A stretch of 64,000 nucleotides of DNA from Paenibacillus sp. BIHB 4019 (GCF_002741035.1 NZ_CP016808.1:6124501-6188500); one strand, 5' to 3'; shown: positions 23,510-33,269, counted from the first letter of the stretch. Program-made: numbers and translations. The notes: generated by a model not told the origin, from the letters alone.

Positions 23510-24001
23510 TTAGTCGCACTCAGCAGGCGCTTCCTCAGCTCCTGCCTCCACATTGATTTTCTCAGAAACCGTATCCCGTACAATGGAAATAACGAGCTGC
23601 AGCAAATAGTTGATGTCGGACTGGCTTTGCTGGAACTCCGTTACAATCGGAATGCCGTCCAGCTCATCTTGCAATACTTCCATTTCCTGCTCGATTTTTT
23701 TGACCATCGTTTCGTTTTTGAAAGTTGTCTCAAATGCGACTAATTCCTTCTGCTTTTTCTTTACAGTCGCAATTAATTCCTGAATTTTCGTATTGCCTTG
23801 AATTTGGCTTTCCGCACGGCGGTAATGCTGCACTTCCTCAGAAGTATAAATCAGGTCAGCAAGCTCCTTCGCCTTCTTCATAATGTCTTCGCGAATTAGC
23901 AAATCACGCGTATCAAACTTTGGAATGCCGCATCCTTCACCATGCTCATGATGGTGATGGCCATGCTCCGTATTGCCTTGGACCGTTTGTTGCTCAGACA
24001 T
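23510..24001 (-). CDS. ricA: RicA/YmcA-like protein of the YlbF/YmcA family, with a His-rich insertion
   Basis: 163 residues. The body (about 30-140) is the helical YlbF/YmcA domain (LADLIYTSEEVQHYRRAE... ELIATVKKKQKE... YLLQLVISIV). In B. subtilis RicA (YmcA) joins RicF and RicT in a complex that carries Fe-S clusters and promotes RNase Y-dependent mRNA maturation and development. The position just downstream of miaB matches ymcB-ymcA in B. subtilis and supports RicA over YlbF. Unusual is HGHHHHEHGEGCG at residues 13-25, a likely metal-binding patch; a second Cys sits next to last. A ribosome site AGGAGAG precedes the ATG. Confidence 0.8.
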   Translation of the reverse strand: MSEQQTVQGNTEHGHHHHEHGEGCGIPKFDTRDLLIREDIMKKAKELADLIYTSEEVQHYRRAESQIQGNTKIQELIATVKKKQKELVAFETTFKNETMVKKIEQEMEVLQDELDGIPIVTEFQQSQSDINYLLQLVISIVRDTVSEKINVEAGAEEAPAECD

Positions 24002-24024
24002 ATATCATCTCTCCTGTTAATTAG

Positions 24025-24234
24025 TTTCAAGTGTAAACGGCTGAAGCCGGCCTTTAGCGGCAAAGCTGCCGTTTCACGTAGAAATATAGATTAAGGATGG
24101 CGCTAGGTTATCCTTTTCTATATTTCAAGTGTAAACGGCTGAAGCCGGCCTTTGGCGGCAAAGCTGCCGTTTCACGTAGAAATATAGATTAAGGATAGCG
24201 TTAGGTTATCATTCCCTATATTTCAAGTGTAAAC
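24025..24234. repeat. 98-bp tandem repeat carrying a structured 59-nt element
   Basis: Units start at 24025 and 24123, and the first 14 bases recur at 24221, giving a period of 98. Each unit holds AAACGGC...GCCGTTT inverted arms and ends its conserved core with CGTAGAAATA. The two full copies differ at only a few positions. A diverged single copy of the core, also 59 nt, lies at 58601-58659, so this is a dispersed element that was duplicated here in the miaB-ricA spacer. Confidence 0.85.
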
Positions 24235-24263
24235 CTCTATCGCCTTGCTGTTACCTATTTCGT

Positions 24264-25853
24264 TTAGAGTACAACCGCTTCGCGCAGCTCAGTACCTGTA
24301 GGCTCTGCTTTAATATACCAGGTTTTCGCCTCTGTTACTTTCGCTTGAATGAGCTGGCCAATCCATTCCTGCGGGCCTTCCAAATGAACGAGCTTGTTCG
24401 TACGTGTACGTCCAGCTAGCACATTTGCGTTATTTTTGCTCTCACCTTCAATCAGCACCTCGATTGTCGTGCCAATCATCCGTTCATGACTCTCCAGGCT
24501 CATCTGCTTCAGCAAATCATTAAGACGCTGCAGCCGACGTTTCTTGACATCAAGTGGAACATTATCCTCCATACCGGCAGCTGGCGTGCCCTCACGCGGC
24601 GAGTAGATGAAGGTGTAGGCTGAATCAAAGCCCACCTCGCGAACGAGCGAGAGCGTATCCTCGAACTGCTCATCCGTCTCGCCAGGGAACCCGACGATAA
24701 TATCAGAGGTCAGCATAGCATCCGGGATAGCCGCCTTAATTTTACCCACAAGCTCTAAATACATTTCACGCGAATATTTCCGGCTCATCCGTTTAAGCAC
24801 TTCCGTGCTGCCCGATTGAACAGGCAGATGAATATGCTCGACCAGATTGCCCCGCTGCGCCAGCACCTCAATGAGATGATCATCAAAATCTCTAGGATGG
24901 CTCGTTGTAAAACGAACACGCGGAATGTCGATTTTAGACATATCGTTCATGAGGTCGCCAAAGCGATACGCTATATCTTCAAAATCTTTGCCGTAAGCGT
25001 TCACGTTTTGCCCAAGCAGCGTCACTTCCTTGAAGCCCTGTCTTGCCAGCTCCCTTACTTCGGCAATGACGTCCTCCGGACGGCGGCTGCGTTCCTTGCC
25101 TCTTGTATAAGGCACAATGCAGTAAGTGCAAAATTTATCACACCCATACATAATGTTAACCCAAGCCCGCATGCCTTCACGTTTCTTCGGCATGTTCTCG
25201 ATAATGTCGCCTTCTTTGGACCACACCTCGACAACCATCTCTTTGCTGAAATAGGCATTTTGCAGCAGGAACGGCAAACGGTGAATGTTATGGGTACCGA
25301 AAATCATATCGACGAAGGAATGTTTTTGCAAAATACGTCCGACAACCGATTCCTCCTGCGACATGCAGCCGCATACACCGAGCAGCAAGCCCGGCTTCTG
25401 CTGCTTCAGCACCTTAAGATGCCCGAGCTCCCCGAACACTTTATCCTCGGCATTTTCCCGGATTGCACATGTATTCAGCAGCACCACATCCGCTTCAGTC
25501 CGATCCTCCGTCGCCGTATAGCCCATTTCCTCGAACATGCCCTTCATAACTTCCGTGTCATGCTCATTCATTTGGCAGCCGTACGTTTGAATCAAATAAA
25601 ACTTGCCTTTGCCCAGCGTCCGGAATTCCTCCGGTATGGAAAAATCGTAATGAACCTCTATATCCTCTTTGCCCCGTTTTTTCTCTTCCATGTGGTTCGG
25701 AGCAGCATTGATTTGAATATTGCGTCCTTTAATTCGATAGGTGATTTTGCCGTCTTCCTCGCTAAGCACCTTCGCATCAGAGAAATCAAAATATTTCGAG
25801 TAATCCCTATCTTTATTAGCGGCTTTCAAATCCGCTGAATTCCCCTTTGTCAT
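24264..25853 (-). CDS. miaB: MiaB, tRNA-2-methylthio-N6-dimethylallyladenosine synthase
   Basis: 529 residues. After a polar N-terminal extension of about 65 residues comes the UPF0004 domain, whose three cluster cysteines lie in [15 protein letters not shown] and VCGCMSQ. The radical SAM domain has CDKFCTYC (CxxxCxxC). A C-terminal TRAM domain follows (about 450-520). The enzyme adds the 2-methylthio group to i6A37 of tRNAs reading U-starting codons. In B. subtilis the orthologue ymcB precedes ymcA, as here. The ATG follows AAGGATGTGA. Confidence 0.95.
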   Translation of the reverse strand: MTKGNSADLKAANKDRDYSKYFDFSDAKVLSEEDGKITYRIKGRNIQINAAPNHMEEKKRGKEDIEVHYDFSIPEEFRTLGKGKFYLIQTYGCQMNEHDTEVMKGMFEEMGYTATEDRTEADVVLLNTCAIRENAEDKVFGELGHLKVLKQQKPGLLLGVCGCMSQEESVVGRILQKHSFVDMIFGTHNIHRLPFLLQNAYFSKEMVVEVWSKEGDIIENMPKKREGMRAWVNIMYGCDKFCTYCIVPYTRGKERSRRPEDVIAEVRELARQGFKEVTLLGQNVNAYGKDFEDIAYRFGDLMNDMSKIDIPRVRFTTSHPRDFDDHLIEVLAQRGNLVEHIHLPVQSGSTEVLKRMSRKYSREMYLELVGKIKAAIPDAMLTSDIIVGFPGETDEQFEDTLSLVREVGFDSAYTFIYSPREGTPAAGMEDNVPLDVKKRRLQRLNDLLKQMSLESHERMIGTTIEVLIEGESKNNANVLAGRTRTNKLVHLEGPQEWIGQLIQAKVTEAKTWYIKAEPTGTELREAVVL

Positions 25854-26015
25854 GCTTTAGTCACATCCTTATATCCTTGTGCTCACCCGTGTTTAAACAT
25901 CAATAAGAAATTATAACACATATAAGTCCATCGAATCCATTACTGTTGCTGCTAATGCTCTATTTTTTCCAACAAATCTTGAAAACGCCTTCTTATTTGC
26001 TTGAAAAAATCAAAA

Positions 26016-26049
26016 AAACGGATAGCAGCGAAGGAGCTGCTATCCGTTT
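26016..26049 (-). terminator. Intrinsic terminator after pduL
   Basis: A 14-bp perfect stem AAACGGATAGCAGC/GCTGCTATCCGTTT with a 6-nt loop, followed on the minus strand by a run of seven Ts. Confidence 0.93.
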
Positions 26050-26110
26050 CAAAAAAATGAGAAGATCCCAGTACAGCTGCTTCACAAGCTGTATCTTGGA
26101 AAAAGGATGA

Positions 26111-26686
26111 TTAGCCGACAATTTCAGCTGTATCACCGTTTTTAATGCCAGCAGCATTCGCTTCATCCGTATCAATATGCATGTCCAATGCGAAATCTGG
26201 GGATACACGGGCGATCACTTCCTCAAATACGACGCCACGATCTCCGCCAAAACGCACTTTCAGCTTTTGCTTGTCGGCAATGCCCCATTTTTCAGCATCG
26301 CTCGTGTGGAAATGTATGTGGCGCGCTGCAACGATAACGCCTTCCTCAATCGTCACTTCGCCAGCAGGCCCTTTCAGCGTAATGCCAGCCGAACCGCTAA
26401 TATCACCGGATTCGCGAACAGGCGGGTTTACGCCAATCGAGAAAGCATCCGTGCGGGAAACTTCAAGCTGCGTCGCCTTGCGGACAGGTCCAAGAATTCT
26501 TACTTTAGGAAAAGAAGATTTCGGTCCGATTACGGCAACCGTTTCATTTGCTGCATATTGTCCTGGCTGAGAGAGAGCTTTCGCCTCCGTCAGCTCGTAG
26601 CCTTCTCCAAATAAAATCGCGACATGCTCTTGAGATAAATGAATATGGCGTGCCGATACCCCTACAGGTACTAGTTTTTGTGTCAT
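26111..26686 (-). CDS. pduL: PduL-like phosphate propanoyltransferase / phosphotransacetylase
   Basis: 191 residues consisting of the two PduL domains, with the zinc-binding histidine motifs VSARHIHLS (residues 10-18) and ARHIHFH in the second half. PduL moves acyl groups between CoA and phosphate (acetyl- or propionyl-CoA to acyl phosphate). There are no microcompartment genes nearby, so a housekeeping acetate role is more likely. ATG at 26686 is chosen over an upstream frame because GAAGGGAAGT precedes it. It stands between spoVS and miaB with its own terminator. Confidence 0.92.
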   Translation of the reverse strand: MTQKLVPVGVSARHIHLSQEHVAILFGEGYELTEAKALSQPGQYAANETVAVIGPKSSFPKVRILGPVRKATQLEVSRTDAFSIGVNPPVRESGDISGSAGITLKGPAGEVTIEEGVIVAARHIHFHTSDAEKWGIADKQKLKVRFGGDRGVVFEEVIARVSPDFALDMHIDTDEANAAGIKNGDTAEIVG

Positions 26687-26823
26687 TGCTTTTACTTCCC
26701 TTCGCTTATTGATCTGCTTTCCTTGCAACAAGGATCATGTGCCTTAACCTGCAACATGCTAGGGCAATCATAACATTTATTTGTTTTATCCCACAACAAC
26801 ATATGTCACTATAAAGCAAAAAA

Positions 26824-26847
26824 CCTGCTTACGCGATTGTAGGCAGG
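26824..26847 (-). terminator. Intrinsic terminator after spoVS
   Basis: CCTGCTTAC/GTAGGCAGG stem with a 6-nt loop, followed on the minus strand by six Ts. Confidence 0.85.
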
Positions 26848-26905
26848 CGTTACATATGAACATTTTTCTACATTTCTCTAACGACTTAAGGCTTCGTTTA
26901 AGCGC

Positions 26906-27166
26906 TTATCTAGGCTCAACAATGAGCTTAATCGCTGTCCGATCCTCGCCATCAATCACGATGTCTGTAAATGCTGGTATACAAATTAAATCCACCCCGC
27001 TGGGAGCAACAAATCCTCGCGCAATCGCAACTGCCTTAATTGCTTGATTTAGTGCACCCGCCCCGATAGCTTGTAATTCAGCGGCGCCGCGTTCACGTAA
27101 AACTCCGGCCAGCGCACCTGCAACGGAATTTGGATTGGACTTTGCTGAAACTTTTAATACATCCAT
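26906..27166 (-). CDS. spoVS: SpoVS, stage V sporulation protein S
   Basis: An 86-residue Alba-like protein (MDVLKVSAKSNPNSVAGALA... VAIARGFVAPSGVDLICIPAF), a strongly conserved family. In B. subtilis SpoVS acts early in sporulation and in coat and core development. ATG at 27166 follows GAGGTACATTTTT; the longer upstream frame is not supported. A promoter matching sigma-H lies 50-80 bases upstream, in line with its known sigma-H control in Bacillus. Confidence 0.97.
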   Translation of the reverse strand: MDVLKVSAKSNPNSVAGALAGVLRERGAAELQAIGAGALNQAIKAVAIARGFVAPSGVDLICIPAFTDIVIDGEDRTAIKLIVEPR

Positions 27167-27217
27167 AAAAATGTACCTCCTCGGGAATGATGGATGGATT
27201 CCACTACTAGCAATAGT

Positions 27218-27244
27218 ATTCGAGAGAGGTAGAAAAATTCCTGC
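27218..27244 (-). promoter_or_regulatory. Sigma-H-type promoter of spoVS
   Basis: On the minus strand GCAGGAATT (27236-27244) and CTCGAAT (27218-27224) stand 11 bases apart, matching the sigma-H pattern RnAGGAwWW - 11/12 - RnnGAAT with one mismatch. Confidence 0.75.
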
Positions 27245-27305
27245 TTTTATTGCCGAAATTAACGAACTGTTCTGAATTATCAAAACTTTCAACAAAAAAA
27301 AGCTG

Positions 27306-28100
27306 CTACATGAGCAGCCAATCTTCTTCTACAAGTCTAATTTTTTGGAATTTGGTCGTTTCGCCTGTCGCATCGTCGATTTGGATCGACACGCCATGCA
27401 AATGCCATTTGCCTTCATCCACGACAAAACGTGTAGGCATTTGGGTCATAAACCGATGCAGCACCGCATTGCGCTCCATCCCCAGCACACCGTCCTTCGG
27501 ACCCGTCATGCCAACATCCGTCAAGTAGGCTGTGCCGCCTGGCAAAATCGTATCGTCATTCGTCTGAACATGTGTATGTGTCCCTACAACGACAGAAGCA
27601 TGACCAGCCAAATGCCAGCCCATTGCAATTTTTTCCGAAGTCGCTTCCGCATGAAAATCGACCAAAATATTTTTCGTCGTTTCATGCGCCTCCTCGATTA
27701 GCTCATCCGCTTTGCGAAACGGACAATCAATCGGCGGCAAAAACGTTCTTCCCTGCAAATTTATAATGGCAAGCTGCTTGCCGTTCGCTTTAATAATCGC
27801 CATGCCTTGTCCTGGCGTTCCTTCCGCAAAGTTCGCAGGCCTTACGATACGGGGCTCATCATCTATCCAGTCAAAAATATCTTTGTTATCCCAAGTATGA
27901 TTGCCCATCGTAATCCCATGAACACCACATTCAAACAGCTCATTGACAATGTTCTTTGTAATGCCCCGGCCGGCCGCTGCATTTTCGCCGTTTACGATAA
28001 TAATATGCGGGTTGTATTTCGATTTAAGCGCTGGAAGCACCTGCTTAACGGCTGCACGCCCTACACTTCCAACAATATCTCCAATAAATAATACGTTCAT
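27306..28100 (-). CDS. ymdB: YmdB-family metallophosphodiesterase
   Basis: 264 residues of calcineurin-like fold with metal ligands in FIGDIVG (near residue 8), VNGENAA, MGNHTWDN, DFHAEATSEK and VGTHTHVQTND. In B. subtilis YmdB hydrolyses 2',3'-cyclic nucleotides and affects biofilm and motility decisions, and ymdB directly follows rny as it does here. A terminator-like hairpin separates it from rny, so it may be expressed by read-through. The ATG follows GGAAGTGAG. Confidence 0.95.
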   Translation of the reverse strand: MNVLFIGDIVGSVGRAAVKQVLPALKSKYNPHIIIVNGENAAAGRGITKNIVNELFECGVHGITMGNHTWDNKDIFDWIDDEPRIVRPANFAEGTPGQGMAIIKANGKQLAIINLQGRTFLPPIDCPFRKADELIEEAHETTKNILVDFHAEATSEKIAMGWHLAGHASVVVGTHTHVQTNDDTILPGGTAYLTDVGMTGPKDGVLGMERNAVLHRFMTQMPTRFVVDEGKWHLHGVSIQIDDATGETTKFQKIRLVEEDWLLM

Positions 28101-28133
28101 TGCTGCTCACTTCCTTTTACCTATTCAGACAGG

Positions 28134-28160
28134 AAAAGTGGCTGCAGGGCAGCCACTTTT
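28134..28160 (-). terminator. Intrinsic terminator between rny and ymdB
   Basis: AAAAGTGGCTGC/GCAGCCACTTTT stem of 12 bp with a 3-nt loop. Its T run is short, so partial read-through into ymdB is plausible. Confidence 0.8.
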
Positions 28161-28177
28161 CCGCGTTGCTATGCTGT

Positions 28178-29719
28178 TTACTTCGCGTATTCCACAGCCC
28201 GTGTCTCACGAATAACGGTGACTTTGATGTGGCCTGGATAATCAAGCTCACTTTCAATCTTCTTCGTAATGTCGCGAGCGAGTCGGAATGCTTCTGTATC
28301 GTCAATCTTCTCAGGCTGTACCATAACGCGTACTTCACGGCCGGCCTGGATGGCATACGATTTCTCAACACCATCGAATGACTCCGAAATATTCTCCAGC
28401 TTCTCCAGACGCTTGATGTACGTTTCGAGCGTCTCACGGCGTGCGCCTGGACGTGCTGCCGACAAGGCGTCAGCTGCACCAACCAGCATTGCGATAACCG
28501 ACGTGGCTTCACAATCGCCATGGTGGGAAGCGATACTGTTAATAACAACAGGATGTTCTTTGTACTTCTTGGCTAATTCAACGCCAATCTCAACGTGCGA
28601 GCCTTCAACCTCATGGTCAAGTGCTTTACCGATGTCATGCAGCAAGCCTGCACGCTTCGCGAGAGTAATATCCTCGCCCAGCTCGGCAGCCATAAGTCCA
28701 GTCAAGTAAGCAACCTCCATGGAGTGCTTGAGCACGTTCTGACCGTAGCTTGTCCGATACTTGAGTCTTCCCAAAATCTTAATCAAGTCAGGATGCAAGC
28801 CATGCACACCCACCTCAAAAGTAGCTTGCTCACCGTATTCACGGATACGCTCGTCCACTTCCTTGCGTGATTTCTCAACCATCTCTTCAATACGAGCAGG
28901 ATGGATACGTCCGTCAGCGACAAGCTTCTCAAGTGAAGTTCGGGCAATTTCACGCCGGATAGGATCGAAGCCGGACAGGATGACCGCTTCCGGTGTATCG
29001 TCGATAATAAGATCGATACCGGTCAATGTTTCCAGAGCGCGGATATTACGACCTTCGCGTCCGATAATGCGGCCTTTCATTTCCTCATTCGGTAAGGAGA
29101 CGACTGATACAGTCGTTTCTGCTACGTGATCAGCCGCACAACGTTGGATAGCGAGCGATATAATATCACGTGCTTTTTTATCTGCTTCTTCTTTAGCCTG
29201 CTGCTCGATTTCCTTGATCATCTGCGCTGTCTCATGTCGTACTTCCTGTTCAACATTAGACAAAATAATCGATTTCGCACCTTCCATCGTCAAGCCGGAA
29301 ATTCGCTCCAGCTCGCTAAGCTGCTGCTTATAGATGGTATCAATCTGTTCTTGGGTTTCATCGATCCGTTTCTCTTTGTTGGCAACTAATTCTTCTTTGC
29401 GTTCCAGCGCTTCTAATTTTTTATCCAACGACTCCTCTTTCTGGAGTAAACGTCTGTCCTGTCGCTGAACCTCATTACGACGTTCACGAATGTCTTTTTC
29501 AGCTTCGGTACGAAGTTTGTGGACTTCATCTTTCGCTTCCAGCACCGTTTCCTTTTTCTGCGCTTCTGCTTCTTTTTTCGCATTTTCTACGATTTGGATA
29601 GCAGCCTGCTCAGCACTGGAAATTTTGGCTTCGGCAATCGACTTTCGAATAAAATAACCAACTCCAAAGAAAATAACGCCAACAACGAGACTGATCAAGA
29701 TCGTCCAAATAGGATTCAT
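28178..29719 (-). CDS. rny: Ribonuclease Y
   Basis: 513 residues. An N-terminal membrane helix (about 5-24) is followed by a long charged coiled coil (about 30-200), a KH RNA-binding domain ([15 protein letters not shown]) and an HD domain with [13 protein letters not shown]. This membrane-bound endonuclease starts decay of many mRNAs and is the partner of the RicAFT complex, whose RicA subunit is encoded nearby. ATG at 29719 fits the family N-terminus ([11 protein letters not shown]) and lies 11 bases after GGAGG; the GTG at 29731 is too close to that site. Confidence 0.97.
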   Translation of the reverse strand: MNPIWTILISLVVGVIFFGVGYFIRKSIAEAKISSAEQAAIQIVENAKKEAEAQKKETVLEAKDEVHKLRTEAEKDIRERRNEVQRQDRRLLQKEESLDKKLEALERKEELVANKEKRIDETQEQIDTIYKQQLSELERISGLTMEGAKSIILSNVEQEVRHETAQMIKEIEQQAKEEADKKARDIISLAIQRCAADHVAETTVSVVSLPNEEMKGRIIGREGRNIRALETLTGIDLIIDDTPEAVILSGFDPIRREIARTSLEKLVADGRIHPARIEEMVEKSRKEVDERIREYGEQATFEVGVHGLHPDLIKILGRLKYRTSYGQNVLKHSMEVAYLTGLMAAELGEDITLAKRAGLLHDIGKALDHEVEGSHVEIGVELAKKYKEHPVVINSIASHHGDCEATSVIAMLVGAADALSAARPGARRETLETYIKRLEKLENISESFDGVEKSYAIQAGREVRVMVQPEKIDDTEAFRLARDITKKIESELDYPGHIKVTVIRETRAVEYAK

Positions 29720-29886
29720 CCTCTTGTTCACCTCCTCGTTGCATTCACAAAAGCAAACGCTTGGAATGATATTTGATTTTAGTCGGTTTCCATACCGTTT
29801 TCATCTTCTAACAACTTGCCGAAAATAATCTTCTCAAATCAATTTTTGGAAGGAAAATAGATTTGATGTGGAAGGAATACAAATTC

Positions 29887-29916
29887 ATTTTATCTTTTGG
29901 TAAAATCAATTGTCAA
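29887..29916 (-). promoter_or_regulatory. Sigma-A promoter of rny
   Basis: TTGACA (29911-29916) and TAAAAT (29887-29892) on the minus strand, 18 bases apart. It lies just downstream of recX and leaves a leader of about 160 bases. Confidence 0.65.
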
Positions 29917-29950
29917 GCAAAAGCCCAACGTGATCTTTTTGCTTTATTGA

Positions 29951-30580
29951 TTATGCATTCTCTTCCGCTGATTTTACTGCGGCTTTAATAATGTCTACAG
30001 GAAAGCCCCTTCGTATTAAAAAAGCTGCCAGCTTGCGTCTGCGCTCAAACGGCTCGCCTTTTATCGTTCGCCATTTTTTGGAAGCGGTAGCAATAGCTGT
30101 TTCAAGCTCCATTTCACTGTCAATTGCCGAAGTAGCGGCAAGCGCAGCTGTTTTCGACACACCCCGCTGCAGCAATTCCTGCTGAATGTAACGCCTGCCC
30201 TTCTGGCTGCTTTTCATTCGCTGAGCGGCAAATTGCATCGCATACTGTTCATCATCCACAATATGTTCCTTTTCTAAACGCTCAATGGTGTAATTTATAT
30301 GATCCTCAGCAATTAGTTTCCGTTTCAGATACTGCTCTATTTGCTTGCTTGTCCGCGGCTTAAAACCCAAATAATAAACAGCCATCGCATAAGCGCGATA
30401 GCGCTCGTCCTCGCTGCCAATTTCCTCTATTTGCGCCTCTGTAAGAAGTTGTCCTTTAAACAGTGTATGGCGGATCAACAGATCCTCATGAACCGATAAA
30501 ATCGGCTCTTCGCCTTCCGCGAATATAAGATAGCGGCTTCGATGCTTGCTGTCTTTCTCAACCGCTCTGATTTCAATCAT
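29951..30580 (-). CDS. recX: RecX, regulator of RecA
   Basis: A 209-residue basic helical protein with the RecX tandem three-helix repeats (YYLGFKPRTSKQIEQYLKRK..., AAQRMKSSQKGRRYIQQELLQRG..., RRRKLAAFLIRRGFP). RecX binds RecA filaments and modulates strand exchange. Firmicute RecX proteins are often about 260 residues; this is somewhat short. It follows recA on the same strand after a 119-base gap with a hairpin. The ATG follows GGAGGGCCT. Confidence 0.92.
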   Translation of the reverse strand: MIEIRAVEKDSKHRSRYLIFAEGEEPILSVHEDLLIRHTLFKGQLLTEAQIEEIGSEDERYRAYAMAVYYLGFKPRTSKQIEQYLKRKLIAEDHINYTIERLEKEHIVDDEQYAMQFAAQRMKSSQKGRRYIQQELLQRGVSKTAALAATSAIDSEMELETAIATASKKWRTIKGEPFERRRKLAAFLIRRGFPVDIIKAAVKSAEENA

Positions 30581-30634
30581 AGGCCCTCCATGTTACGTTT
30601 TGCAACTAGTTATAAATGCTAAATAAAACAAGTT

Positions 30635-30658
30635 CGCCGTCCCTAGAAAGGAACGGCG
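30635..30658 (-). terminator. Weak terminator or processing hairpin between recA and recX
   Basis: CGCCGT/ACGGCG stem, extended by CC/GG on the inside. The T-rich tract on the minus strand begins several bases after the stem, so it may only attenuate transcription into recX. Confidence 0.45.
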
Positions 30659-30699
30659 TCATCATCACTCTTTATCCATTTCGCTACTAATTGAGCGTA

Positions 30700-31761
30700 T
30701 TAGTCCAATTCAGACTCATCAAAATCGTCTTCGTCCTCTTCTTCTTGACCAAGCCCTGTCGCTTGAGTAGCAGTCGCTACCAAGTTGCTGGCATCACGAA
30801 TTTGCTTATCAATGACGTCGGCAATATCTTCATGGTCTTTCAAAAACTGCTTAGCATTTTCCCGGCCTTGACCGAGGCGCTCGCCATTGTAAGAGAACCA
30901 TGCACCGCTTTTTTGTACAATATCGAGTTCCACGCCCAAATCCACGAGCGTACCCTCTTTGGAAATGCCCTCACCGTACATAATGTCAACCTCGGCTTGC
31001 TTGAACGGCGGAGCCACTTTGTTTTTGACAACTTTAATACGTGTACGGTTACCAATCATATCATTGCCTTGCTTCAATGTCTCAATCCGGCGGACATCAA
31101 GACGTACGCTGGAATAAAATTTCAAAGCGCGTCCACCTGGTGTCGTCTCAGGGTTACCGAACATGACGCCGACTTTCTCACGCAGTTGGTTAATAAAGAT
31201 CGTAATCGTCTTCGATTTGCTGATGGCTCCGGAAAGCTTGCGAAGTGCCTGTGACATTAGGCGTGCCTGCAAACCAACGTGCGAGTCACCCATATCGCCT
31301 TCGATCTCAGCCTTAGGTACAAGTGCTGCAACGGAGTCGATAACAACAATGTCAACCGCGCCACTACGAACGAGCGCTTCTGCGATTTCCAGCCCTTGCT
31401 CCCCTGTATCTGGCTGGGAAAGCAGCAATTCATCGATATTAACGCCCAGCTTGCTTGCATATAACGGATCAAGTGCATGCTCCGCATCGATAAAGGCAGC
31501 TTGTCCACCTGCACGTTGAACTTCTGCAATCGCATGAAGCGCAACGGTCGTTTTACCAGATGATTCCGGTCCATATACTTCAATAATACGTCCTCTCGGG
31601 AAACCCCCGATTCCAAGTGCGATATCTAAAGCAAGCGAGCCGCTCGGCACGACCTCCACTTGCATATGTGTTGATTCCCCTAGTTTCATGATAGAGCCCT
31701 TGCCGAATTGTTTCTCAATTTGACGCATAGCCATATCTAACGCAGCACGACGATCAGCCAA
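30700..31761 (-). CDS. recA: RecA recombinase
   Basis: 353 residues. Walker [10 protein letters not shown] (64-72), the MAW/loop region [20 protein letters not shown] and a strongly acidic tail ([10 protein letters not shown]). RecA forms filaments on single-stranded DNA for recombination and LexA cleavage. The start is TTG at 31761 after AAGGATGTGA, giving the usual [10 protein letters not shown]-terminus; no ATG is available. A sigma-A promoter and a LexA-like box lie just upstream, and a terminator separates it from cinA. Confidence 0.98.
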   Translation of the reverse strand: MADRRAALDMAMRQIEKQFGKGSIMKLGESTHMQVEVVPSGSLALDIALGIGGFPRGRIIEVYGPESSGKTTVALHAIAEVQRAGGQAAFIDAEHALDPLYASKLGVNIDELLLSQPDTGEQGLEIAEALVRSGAVDIVVIDSVAALVPKAEIEGDMGDSHVGLQARLMSQALRKLSGAISKSKTITIFINQLREKVGVMFGNPETTPGGRALKFYSSVRLDVRRIETLKQGNDMIGNRTRIKVVKNKVAPPFKQAEVDIMYGEGISKEGTLVDLGVELDIVQKSGAWFSYNGERLGQGRENAKQFLKDHEDIADVIDKQIRDASNLVATATQATGLGQEEEDEDDFDESELD

Positions 31762-31792
31762 TCAACTCACATCCTTCGTTATTTATAATATA

Positions 31793-31844
31793 ATGATAAC
31801 CTTTTTCCGACCCTTTGCCAAGCACTTTTTCGAACATACATTCG
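31793..31844 (-). promoter_or_regulatory. recA promoter with LexA (DinR) box
   Basis: On the minus strand TTGGCA (31816-31821) and TATCAT (31793-31798) are 17 bases apart. Ten bases further upstream, CGAATGTATGTTCG (31831-31844) matches the Gram-positive LexA consensus CGAACRNRYGTTYG except for one base. This suggests SOS control of recA. Confidence 0.7.
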
Positions 31845-31905
31845 TTTTTTTTGTGAAGCCGACGGAAGGCATGCAACTTTTAAATAACTGTAACTAAACA
31901 AAAAA

Positions 31906-31935
31906 AACCGCAGCAAAGTTATCTTCGCCACGGTT
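31906..31935 (-). terminator. Intrinsic terminator after cinA
   Basis: AACCG/CGGTT arms with an inner GC/GC pair, followed on the minus strand by eight Ts. It separates cinA from the recA promoter. Confidence 0.65.
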
Positions 31936-32021
31936 CTTCCGTAAGTTGAGTTCAGTATACGCCCGTTTACAGCAAAAAGCAACAGCTTTCGCCAAATTTT
32001 GGTCGAAGAACTCTTATATAG

Positions 32022-33269
32022 TTAGTTTTGAATAGCAAGCCACAAACGGTACAGCAATGTTTTTACAGCGCGAACGCGAATAATCGTCCGGCTGCCGCTT
32101 AATTGCAATGGATAAACCATCGTCTCCTTGCCACGCTCGGCAATAGCTATATAAACAAGCCCTACCGGCTTGCCTTCACTCTCCGCAGGGCCAGCAACAC
32201 CTGTAATAGACACGCCGAAATCGCTGTCTGCAAGCTGCTGCACCCGCTCAGCCATTAGCGCAGCTGTCGATTCGCTTATGGCGCCAGGAGCCCCTTCGCC
32301 CTCTAGCTGCGCAAGAGGTATGCCAAGCAGCGCATGCTTCATTTCATTCGTATACGTTACAACACCGCCCGTGTATTCACCACTGCTCCCAGGCACGCTC
32401 GTAATCAACTCAGCTAACAGACCGCCGCTGCAGCTCTCAGCACTAGCTAGCTTGCGTCTGCTAGCGCGAAGCAGTCTTATGACCGCCTCCTCCAGCGGAA
32501 TGTCCTCTTGGGCGTATAGATGCTCTCCAATGCGTTCAATAATCTGCTCCACTGTCGCATCAATCTTGCCGTCGGCCTCTGCCTGCGTGGCCGCCTTCGT
32601 CGAAACGCGAATAGCTACCTCGCCTTCCTTCGCATAAGGAGCAATGGTCGGGTCAACCTGAGCCTCGATTAGATCGAGCAGTTTAGCCTCCAAGTTGGAT
32701 TCCCCAATGCCTGCAAACTTCAGCAACCGCGAATAAAGAGGCTGCTCATGCCCGAGCAGCGTCCGCAGCCATTCCTTGCCTGGCCCGTCGATCATCGGCT
32801 TCATTTCCCGCGGAGGTCCCGGCAGCAGCATATAATGCGTGCCATCCTCCGTCAGAGCGTTGCCTACCGCAAGTCCCGCCGCATTGTGCAGCGGCACGCT
32901 GCCATCGATAGACAATGCCTGCCTGCGGTTGCTTTCAACCATATGTACGCCTCTTGAGCTGAACAGCTCTTCGATTTTATCCATGGAAGGCTTGTGCAAG
33001 GATAAACCGCGGCTCAAATAAGCAGCCAGCACATCCTTCGTCAAATCATCAAGCGTGGGTCCCAAACCGCCCGTAAACACGAGCAGGTCAGCGCGTTCTC
33101 TCGCTGTCACGATCGCTTTGCGAATACGCTCAGGGTTATCCCCGACTACGGTTTGAAAATAAACATCAATGCCTAGCGCGGCCAGCTCTTGGGACAAATA
33201 CTGTGCATTTGTATTTACAATCTGTCCGAGCAGCAATTCTGTACCTACTGCAATAATTTCTGCTTTCAT
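32022..33269 (-). CDS. cinA: CinA family protein
   Basis: 415 residues. The N-terminal half is a MoaB/MogA-like domain (EIIAVGTELLLGQIVNTN... FTGGLGPTLDDLT) linked to ADP-ribose pyrophosphatase activity in the family. The C-terminal CinA domain (ESCSGGLLAELITSVPGSS) is linked to nicotinamide mononucleotide deamidation. The gene precedes recA, as in many Firmicutes. ATG at 33269 is chosen because AAAGGAGG lies 9 bases before it; an upstream ATG at 33278 touches that site. Confidence 0.95.
   Translation of the reverse strand: MKAEIIAVGTELLLGQIVNTNAQYLSQELAALGIDVYFQTVVGDNPERIRKAIVTARERADLLVFTGGLGPTLDDLTKDVLAAYLSRGLSLHKPSMDKIEELFSSRGVHMVESNRRQALSIDGSVPLHNAAGLAVGNALTEDGTHYMLLPGPPREMKPMIDGPGKEWLRTLLGHEQPLYSRLLKFAGIGESNLEAKLLDLIEAQVDPTIAPYAKEGEVAIRVSTKAATQAEADGKIDATVEQIIERIGEHLYAQEDIPLEEAVIRLLRASRRKLASAESCSGGLLAELITSVPGSSGEYTGGVVTYTNEMKHALLGIPLAQLEGEGAPGAISESTAALMAERVQQLADSDFGVSITGVAGPAESEGKPVGLVYIAIAERGKETMVYPLQLSGSRTIIRVRAVKTLLYRLWLAIQN

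Noticed and set aside
24816..25838. 340-codon plus-strand frame opposite miaB
   Set aside because: miaB is a certain gene with all motifs; the opposite frame has no ribosome site and no recognisable domain.
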